DNA from: a virus
Strand: one strand, 5' to 3'
DNA length: 34,678 bases
IMG/VR virus record: IMGVR_UViG_3300031707_000090
Span: 1-34,678 of that record
How positions within the stretch are numbered: position 1 is the first letter of the stretch; every line of letters begins with the position of its first letter. The notes below the pieces were generated by a model. That model did no database searches. It had not been told where the DNA came from and saw nothing but the letters and a program-made list of their open reading frames with translations. Shown here one piece after another: positions 29,854 through 34,678 of the stretch. The translations under genes were made by a program, and so were the position numbers.

Positions 29854-30762
29854 CTACATCTGAACGGAGTCCACGTTGAGGGCCGCCCGGTACCACACCC
29901 ACCAGGACTTCGAGTTCGTGGTGGTACGGTAGAACCCGTAGTCCCCCGCCACCCAGCCCAAGCCGGTCAGGACCGCCTCGGTCGGGACGTTGTTGGCGGC
30001 GTCCACGACTGGCGCCTTCATCTTCGCCAGCTCCGTGTGCTGGGCCGACGTGAAGTGGTAGTACTGGCCCGGCGTGCCTCCGTCGAGCCCGGAAAGGCTG
30101 TTGTGCGGGACGGCCGACCCCATCACGACCCAGTTGCCGGGGACGGTGTCGAAGATGTACATCTGGTTCTCGTAGATCGACCCCTCGCCGACGACGGCGG
30201 CCTGGTCGCCATCGTTGGGGGCCGTGAAGGACCAGCCGATCGCCGTCTTCTGGGCGATCTTAGTCCCCTGCCCGGCGAAGGAACCGGCCGCCCCGGCTGT
30301 CTTGACGATGGCCCGGGTCCCGGTCGGGACTACGCCGCCGACCTGGGTAACGATGACCGTCCAGACGTCCGGACCGGTGGAGGTGAGCTCCACGAGGTCG
30401 CCGTTGGTGTAGCCGCCGCCCCAGTTGTTCACCACCCAGGCGTCCCCCTGCGCCTGCCCGGCGGGGGGAGCCCCGGCCTGCGCCGCGTCGCTCTTCAGGT
30501 TCCTGACCGACACGGGCGCGCGGTGCCCGGTCACGAGGCTGTCCACGTAGTTCTTGTTGACGGCCGCGGCGCCGGATCCCACGTTGTCGGCGACGAGGAC
30601 GTCGCCGGAGAGGTCGCGCTGAACGATCGTGCTTCCAGCGGCAGCGGTCCCGTACGAGACCTCCGTGACGGCCGGGGCGGCGCTCGTCCCGAGAAGGGTG
30701 CTGGCGGTTCCTGCGGTATGGTCCGACGTGCTGTTCAGCGCGTGGTCTTTTGCGTGTGCCAT
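29854..30762 (-). CDS. Tail-fibre protein, 302 aa
   Basis: It begins HAKDHALNSTSDHTAGTAST, a fibre-shaft type start, continues through GSGAAAVNKNYVDSLVTG (a phrase shared by many phage tail fibres), and contains beta/Gly-rich segments similar to the DUF2793 type of receptor-binding regions (NWVVMGSAVPHNSLSGLDGG). The C-terminus ends with aromatic-rich strands (SKSWWVWYRAALNV). It is probably a receptor-contacting fibre. The ATG has AGGAG upstream within the end of the preceding gene. The stop is TAG followed one codon later by TAA. Confidence 0.75.
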   Translation of the reverse strand: MAHAKDHALNSTSDHTAGTASTLLGTSAAPAVTEVSYGTAAAGSTIVQRDLSGDVLVADNVGSGAAAVNKNYVDSLVTGHRAPVSVRNLKSDAAQAGAPPAGQAQGDAWVVNNWGGGYTNGDLVELTSTGPDVWTVIVTQVGGVVPTGTRAIVKTAGAAGSFAGQGTKIAQKTAIGWSFTAPNDGDQAAVVGEGSIYENQMYIFDTVPGNWVVMGSAVPHNSLSGLDGGTPGQYYHFTSAQHTELAKMKAPVVDAANNVPTEAVLTGLGWVAGDYGFYRTTTNSKSWWVWYRAALNVDSVQM

Positions 30763-30770
30763 AAGGTCTC

Positions 30771-32174
30771 CTAAGGCAACGGATTCAGCTCAACCGCGTA
30801 CATGGTGCCGCCCCTGTTGCGGACCTGCCACATTTCGGAAAGATTCGTATCCCACCAGAACCCCCACTTCCCGTCGGGGATCTGGATGATGGTCGGCTTG
30901 GCGCCCTGCTCGAACTTCCCCACGTAGTCGCTCGCCGGGCTCACGAACGTCACGTCCAGGCGGTCCGCGCCGACGTTGTCGGCGACCGTCACGTCCGCGC
31001 CGATGAAGTTGATCTTCGGGCGGAACCCCACGGCGACGCCTTCCTCCTGGCCCTCGAGGAGGAGGCGGTGGACGTGGTCCGCGCGGGCCAGCTTCGTGCT
31101 GGCTCCGCCGTTGTTGGCGGTGCCCGTCGGCTGGATGTCGGCGGTCAGGCCTGTGTTGACGGGGTGCTCGTGATCGGACAGGGAGACCTTGGTGGTCGTC
31201 CCGGGCGATCCGGTATCCCCGGCGTCGATCTGAGCGGGGTTGGCGACCGTCTCGGCCTGGTAGAGCTGTTCCGGCTTGGTGAACAGCGCGTTCAAGACTA
31301 GGGGCGCATCCACACAGGTGCGAACCTCGGGTATTGACCACGGATGCCACCCTGGATTCGCTAGGGATTTCCGAATGACGAGTTCTGCCGTGTGCGGCCC
31401 ACTGACCAGGTCGAGCGCATAGTTTGCGTTCAGGCAGTCTTCGCCGAACGAGTCCAGGTTCCCGGCCCCGCTTCCGGGATAATCGGTCCCATCAACCCGA
31501 AGGCCGATCTCGACGCCGGTCCATCCGCCGCCGGACGCTCCAGTGCCAGTCCCGGTCCCGGAGAAGAACACCGTCTGGTTGACCGGAAGGGTGAAGCTGA
31601 TTTGAGATCCAGGAACGGGGACAAAAGTTTGATAGTTCGGAATTCCGGGATGGATGTATGTTGTTCTCGGGGGACCCGCGACGACGCTCTGAAGTTTCGT
31701 GAGCGACCCGACGCCGTAGACCGGATCCATCCAGGCGGCGGAGATCCGGGTCGGGGAAAGGGCGGACGAATTCAGCGCCGCCGGGGCGAGCCCGCCGCTC
31801 TTGAACACGACTTCCGCCGTGTGCGGGCCCGACACGAGAGGAATCGCGAAAGTGCAGGAGACCCCTCCGATGTCCGGAACCGCGGCGTTGTGGCATCTCG
31901 TCCCCGCGTAGTCGGTTGCGCCGTCCACGCGAATTCCGACCACGGTGTCGAACACCTCCGGAGTGGAGCCGTAGGCGGCCAGGAAAACTGTGGCGTCGTT
32001 CTGGAGCGTGAAGCTGATCAGGGTCGCCCCGGGGGCGCCCACGGGAACGAAGGCGAGGGACGGAGTGACGTCGGGTCCGGCGACCCGCGCGCTGGTCGCG
32101 GACTGGAGGATCGAGGCCCCGCCTCCCCCGGAAGTGAATGGGACCTGGTTTGCCGCAAGCCGTTTTTCCGCCAT
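30771..32174 (-). CDS. Tail-fibre protein with duplicated beta domain, 467 aa
   Basis: Two copies of a domain of about 120-130 residues are visible. Each has a SFTL strand, a VGIRVDG/IGLRVDG strand with D-Y, and a closing LVSGPHTAEVV or LVSGPHTAELV strand. After them comes a fibre-shaft region (KVSLSDHEHPVNTGLTADIQ, ADHVHRLLLEG). The C-terminal strand region is Trp-rich (GKWGFWWDTNLSEMW). The same domain appears a third time in the gene at the right edge. The protein is likely a receptor-binding or adhesin fibre. It ends in TAG. Confidence 0.75.
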   Translation of the reverse strand: MAEKRLAANQVPFTSGGGGASILQSATSARVAGPDVTPSLAFVPVGAPGATLISFTLQNDATVFLAAYGSTPEVFDTVVGIRVDGATDYAGTRCHNAAVPDIGGVSCTFAIPLVSGPHTAEVVFKSGGLAPAALNSSALSPTRISAAWMDPVYGVGSLTKLQSVVAGPPRTTYIHPGIPNYQTFVPVPGSQISFTLPVNQTVFFSGTGTGTGASGGGWTGVEIGLRVDGTDYPGSGAGNLDSFGEDCLNANYALDLVSGPHTAELVIRKSLANPGWHPWSIPEVRTCVDAPLVLNALFTKPEQLYQAETVANPAQIDAGDTGSPGTTTKVSLSDHEHPVNTGLTADIQPTGTANNGGASTKLARADHVHRLLLEGQEEGVAVGFRPKINFIGADVTVADNVGADRLDVTFVSPASDYVGKFEQGAKPTIIQIPDGKWGFWWDTNLSEMWQVRNRGGTMYAVELNPLP

Positions 32175-32177
32175 GTC

Positions 32178-32633
32178 TTACTCGATCTTGAACCCGCCGC
32201 CCGCGCCGGGGACCACGTTGATGGGGTAGAACGTATTGTTCGCCACGTTGTAGCCCACGATCATCACCGGCCGGACGTCCTGCTCGAGGAGCTGTTCCAG
32301 GGACCATCCCTTGATCGTGGAAGGCGTCACGGTCAGGGCAGGGCTCGCCGCGCCCATGAGGTCCTGCTCCTGGTTCCCGATCATCGCCACCGCGCGGAGG
32401 TAGAACGGCCGAGTCGGGGTGATCAGGAAGAGGTCCGCGTAACGGAGCGGACCCAGGGCGATGACGCCCACCCCCGGGTTCGCGACCACGGTGACCAGCC
32501 GGTACGCGCCCTTCACCTCCGCGTTCTGGGCGCAGTAGAGCCGGTAGGACGTGATCCCCGTGCCGGCCGCGTCGGCCGGGATGGTCCCGGACCAGATCGC
32601 GTTGGCGTTCGAGACCTGCGTGATGAGCGGCAT
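32178..32633 (-). CDS. Beta-rich structural protein, 151 aa
   Basis: Not recognised by name. The strands ITSYRLYCAQNAEV and YRLVTVVANPGVGVIAL, followed by LFLITPTRPFYLRAVAMIGN, resemble a fibronectin type III-like fold often seen in phage tail proteins. The C-terminus is Gly-rich (VVPGAGGGFKIE). It ends in TAA three nt before the ATG of the large fibre gene. No signal or enzyme motif is seen. Confidence 0.6.
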   Translation of the reverse strand: MPLITQVSNANAIWSGTIPADAAGTGITSYRLYCAQNAEVKGAYRLVTVVANPGVGVIALGPLRYADLFLITPTRPFYLRAVAMIGNQEQDLMGAASPALTVTPSTIKGWSLEQLLEQDVRPVMIVGYNVANNTFYPINVVPGAGGGFKIE

Positions 32634-32635
32634 GA

Positions 32636-32926
32636 CTATTCTCCCTTGATTCCGACTTTATAACCCCTCCACGCGGCCGTCGCCACGGCCCCGTAGATCA
32701 CCGTCGACTTCATGAGCGCCCAGTCCAACTTCGTCCCCTGGGACAGGAAGCACAGCGCGAAGGCCACCATGAACGGCACCAGAAAGTAGAGCCGGGCGAA
32801 CTTGTCGTCCCAGGTCCACTCCTTGAGCTTCTCCTTGACCATGTTGGTGGCATGGCTCACGGCCGTCACCATCATGACGTCCAGCCCAAGGCCGCCCAGG
32901 ACCCCGGTCAGGTCGAAGCCGTCCAC
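32636..32926 (-). CDS. Holin-like small membrane protein, 96 aa
   Basis: A charged segment (MVKEKLKEWTWDDKFARL) is followed by hydrophobic stretches YFLVPFMVAFALCFLSQG and, after a short charged loop, MKSTVIYGAVATAAWRGY; a weaker hydrophobic stretch lies at the N-terminus. Two or three membrane spans, small size and a basic C-terminus fit phage holins, which permeabilise the inner membrane at lysis. The start is GTG 32926 with AAGG upstream in an unusually AT-rich 38-nt leader. The lipoprotein genes upstream support a lysis cassette, but the assignment is by topology only. Confidence 0.5.
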   Translation of the reverse strand: MDGFDLTGVLGGLGLDVMMVTAVSHATNMVKEKLKEWTWDDKFARLYFLVPFMVAFALCFLSQGTKLDWALMKSTVIYGAVATAAWRGYKVGIKGE

Positions 32927-32964
32927 AACAAAAACCTTACACAGAATGTAAGTTTATTGCGCCC

Positions 32965-33552
32965 CTACACCGGGGGCGCCCCCGGATCGGGTGGTTGTCC
33001 AGGATCTGCCGGAGGAGCCGGATCCCCGCCTCCGTTTCCATTCGCGGGTTTCTTTTTCACCACGGCCCCCACGCCCTTCGAGGCACCCCAGAGGGCCAGG
33101 AGGGCCGCCAGGGAGAATCCGACGTTCTTCCCGGTTTTCCCAATGTCGTCCTTGGACATCTCTCCGGAAGCGATCTTCTTGGCCAGCTCCGTCGTCACGA
33201 AGAATCCGACTGAGGACAGCTCCGAGGGACTCAATTTCCCGTCGCCGTCGGAGTCGAACTTCTTCCAGGTGATCTTGCTCTCGACGCCGGTCACGGGGTC
33301 CTTCGTGGAGAAGATCGAGAGTTGCTGGTCCAGTTCGTCCAGCTTCCTCTTCTCCAGCTCGGCGATCTTCGCCTCGGCGACCTCCGCGGCCTTCTGGGCG
33401 GCGGCCGTCAGGATCTTGGCCCCCTCCGCCTTGACGTAGGTGCCGACCTCATCCATCAGCTCCTTGCGCTGTGTGGCCGTGCATCCGTAGCTAAAGAAAG
33501 TGGTCAAGACCAGCAGGATCGGAATCCCCAGCGCCTTCAGTCTGTCCTTCAT
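32965..33552 (-). CDS. Lipoprotein with EF-hand and coiled coil, 195 aa
   Basis: A signal peptide (about residues 1-23, hydrophobic core IPILLVLTTFF) ends in the lipobox-like SYGC. A coiled coil rich in Ala/Glu/Lys (KAAEVAEAKIAELEKRKL) follows, then a textbook EF-hand calcium loop (DSDGDGKLSPSE), a hydrophobic segment (VGFSLAALLALWGASKG) and a Pro/Gly-rich tail. Start ATG 33552 has AAGGAGG and overlaps the upstream gene by 62 nt. An outer-membrane lipoprotein with coiled coil next to a holin-like gene resembles spanin-type lysis proteins, but the EF-hand is unusual for them. Confidence 0.7.
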   Translation of the reverse strand: MKDRLKALGIPILLVLTTFFSYGCTATQRKELMDEVGTYVKAEGAKILTAAAQKAAEVAEAKIAELEKRKLDELDQQLSIFSTKDPVTGVESKITWKKFDSDGDGKLSPSELSSVGFFVTTELAKKIASGEMSKDDIGKTGKNVGFSLAALLALWGASKGVGAVVKKKPANGNGGGDPAPPADPGQPPDPGAPPV

Positions 33553-33754
33553 CGACTGCCTCCTTTTTCTTATCCGGAAACGACTTCATGAAGCCGACGG
33601 ACACCTTGAGGTGTACGTCGGCGATATATCCGAGGATTCCTCCAAGGCCGAAATCTAAGTCGGCCCCGAACTTGTCGGACCGAGCCGCGATCGCGCAACC
33701 CCCGAGGGTCGCGGACATCCATAGTACCATGGCGACCAAGACACGTTCAGGCAT
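33491..33754 (-). CDS. Small putative lipoprotein overlapping the next gene, 87 aa
   Basis: A short N-terminal hydrophobic stretch (RVLVAMVLWMSATLGGC) ends in the lipobox LGGC at about residue 20, then a beta-type segment (FGADLDFGLGGILGYIADV) and a charged tail. The last 62 nt overlap the start of the 32965 gene in another frame and contain that gene's ribosome-binding site, an arrangement also used by overlapping spanin genes (Rz/Rz1). Both proteins appear to be lipoproteins, however, so the match to a spanin pair is incomplete. Confidence 0.6.
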   Translation of the reverse strand: MPERVLVAMVLWMSATLGGCAIAARSDKFGADLDFGLGGILGYIADVHLKVSVGFMKSFPDKKKEAVDEGQTEGAGDSDPAGLDHFL

Positions 33755-33756
33755 CC

Positions 33757-34248
33757 CTAGACGAACCTCACCATCAGACTTCCCGAAACCAGGTTCCCGG
33801 CCTGATCCACGACCTTTAGGGTGATCGTCCCGATCATCGTCGTGGGGCCAACGGAGATTCTTCCGATCCCGTCCACAAGGGACGTGATGTGGGGATTCGC
33901 CGCGATCATCTGGGAGGGCTGTATGCGAACGACCTCGGACCCGGGAACCGTGACGCCCCCCCAGTCCTTTTTGTAGATGGTGATGCTGTGCGTGTCCTGG
34001 CCGTCCCCAAAGGCTTCCGGAATGCCGTCCGTTCCGACGGGTTTATCCGACGCCATTGTCAGCTTATTAGGATCCACGTAGGCGTTGACCGCCGATGACG
34101 GATCTCCTTGTTCGGAGACCGTCACCCAGACTTTTGGGGTCTCCCCGCACGAACTGATTACGCCCGCCGACGGAAATCCGGATGCCGCCAGCGTGGATCT
34201 GAGGCGATCCGGGCAGTAGACCAGCTTCTGATACTCGTAGGTCGTCAT
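33757..34248 (-). CDS. Beta-rich structural protein, 163 aa
   Basis: Not recognised. Ser/Thr/Val-rich strands (KVWVTVSEQGD, HSITIYKKDWGG, MIGTITLKVVDQAGN) suggest a beta-sandwich or Ig-like tail protein. The C-terminal segment resembles a bacterial Ig-like domain end (GTITLKVVDQAGNLVSGSLM). It starts in an ATGA overlap with the gene at the window edge and ends TAG, directly before the small lipoprotein gene. Confidence 0.6.
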   Translation of the reverse strand: MTTYEYQKLVYCPDRLRSTLAASGFPSAGVISSCGETPKVWVTVSEQGDPSSAVNAYVDPNKLTMASDKPVGTDGIPEAFGDGQDTHSITIYKKDWGGVTVPGSEVVRIQPSQMIAANPHITSLVDGIGRISVGPTTMIGTITLKVVDQAGNLVSGSLMVRFV

Positions 34249-34678
34249 TTGTAAAGCACCGCCATAACAAGGGGGCTCGCGGGATCCGCCGAGATCGCCG
34301 CCGTGGCTCCAGCCGCATTAATGGTCAGCCTAAGCTTGATGGTGTGGGGAGCAAGCGAAAGCCCCGTCAGCGGATAGGAAAAGTTCAGACTTCCACCGGC
34401 CGCCCGCGTGACCGTATCGAAAAAGTCTCCCCAGTATGCCATCCCTGCGTACTCGTACGTCGCCGGGATCCCGGTCGCGAAACCTCCGCCTGTCGTCGGC
34501 CCGATCGACGTTCCCACGCAGAGGTCCGTTCCGTCCAGCATGAGGGATATGTTGGCCACCCTGAAGCTGGAGTCTATAGCGCAGTTCGCCACCACATAAA
34601 CCATGGCGTCCGGGTAGGCCGGGGTGAACGTGATTGAGTTTGGGGGAGGGGCATCCAGCCAGATTCCCGACGGGGTCG
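34245..34678 (-). CDS. Tail-fibre-type protein, C-terminal part (runs off the window)
   Basis: The frame is open to the right edge, so the ATG at 34604 is probably internal. The visible 143 codons form one more copy of the domain duplicated in the 30771 gene: SITFTPAYPDAMVYVVA, then ISLMLDGTDL and a closing LSLAPHTIKLRLTI. The aligned order of strand, D-G-T-D and P-H-T-x-x-x-x-L is the same. It is likely a fibre or adhesin tip; the start and length cannot be given from this window. Confidence 0.7.
   Translation of the reverse strand, partial: TPSGIWLDAPPPNSITFTPAYPDAMVYVVANCAIDSSFRVANISLMLDGTDLCVGTSIGPTTGGGFATGIPATYEYAGMAYWGDFFDTVTRAAGGSLNFSYPLTGLSLAPHTIKLRLTINAAGATAAISADPASPLVMAVLYK

Noticed and set aside
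1-34678. CRISPR arrays, insertion sequences, integrase or attachment sites.
   Set aside because: No regularly spaced repeats, transposase or recombinase motifs, or tRNA-embedded direct repeats were seen.

Overview
The window is a piece of a GC-rich double-stranded DNA bacteriophage genome. The signs are a portal gene, a long run of tail-fibre-like structural genes, a holin/lipoprotein/amidase-type lysis set, tightly overlapping genes (ATGA, GTGA and TGATG junctions), tRNA genes and a phage-encoded RNA polymerase. No host can be named from the sequence; the two promoters I can see on the plus strand look sigma70-like.

Layout. Positions 1-5761 (plus strand) hold a cassette of small, mostly unrecognised genes, beginning with the C-terminal part of a RusA-like resolvase. 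Several encode Cys-rich, probably zinc-binding proteins. The cassette ends in a translation island: a structured RNA region, a Pth2-like peptidyl-tRNA hydrolase, a tRNA with an oversized anticodon loop, and a tRNA with anticodon CUA (amber suppressor). Positions 5758-20671 (minus strand) form a second unit, read right to left: two unknown proteins, two small proteins, a stand-alone LigD-type 3'-phosphoesterase, an HNH endonuclease with three HNH repeats, a T4-gp20-like portal protein, a single-chain beta-beta' RNA polymerase, and a small protein with a sigma region 4-like helix-turn-helix. A lone plus-strand gene with a zinc finger and a strong terminator (20898-21720) separates this from the upstream minus-strand unit (34678-21730). 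That unit carries structural and tail-fibre genes, the lysis-like genes and a LigD-type polymerase/primase domain.

Main points. (1) The polymerase is a full-length fused beta-beta' enzyme. A 487-residue LAGLIDADG intein sits directly after the catalytic DFDGD motif, with atypical Ser first and Asp last residues. (2) A sigma-like protein is encoded immediately downstream, which suggests a self-contained transcription system. (3) The neighbouring portal gene carries a second 310-residue LAGLIDADG intein and is preceded by the triple-HNH gene, so three homing-type elements lie within 10 kb. (4) An amber suppressor tRNA coexists with in-frame TAG codons: codon 3 of the Pth2-like gene, two in the 5' extension of the 19592 gene, and possibly one in the portal leader. 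TAG also ends more than ten genes, so TAG meaning appears ambiguous. (5) LigD polymerase and phosphoesterase domains are encoded as separate genes.

Limits. All functions are from reading motifs by eye; no searches were run. Two frame problems lie at homopolymers (G8 at 1314-1321; T4/G7 in the portal leader) and may be assembly errors.
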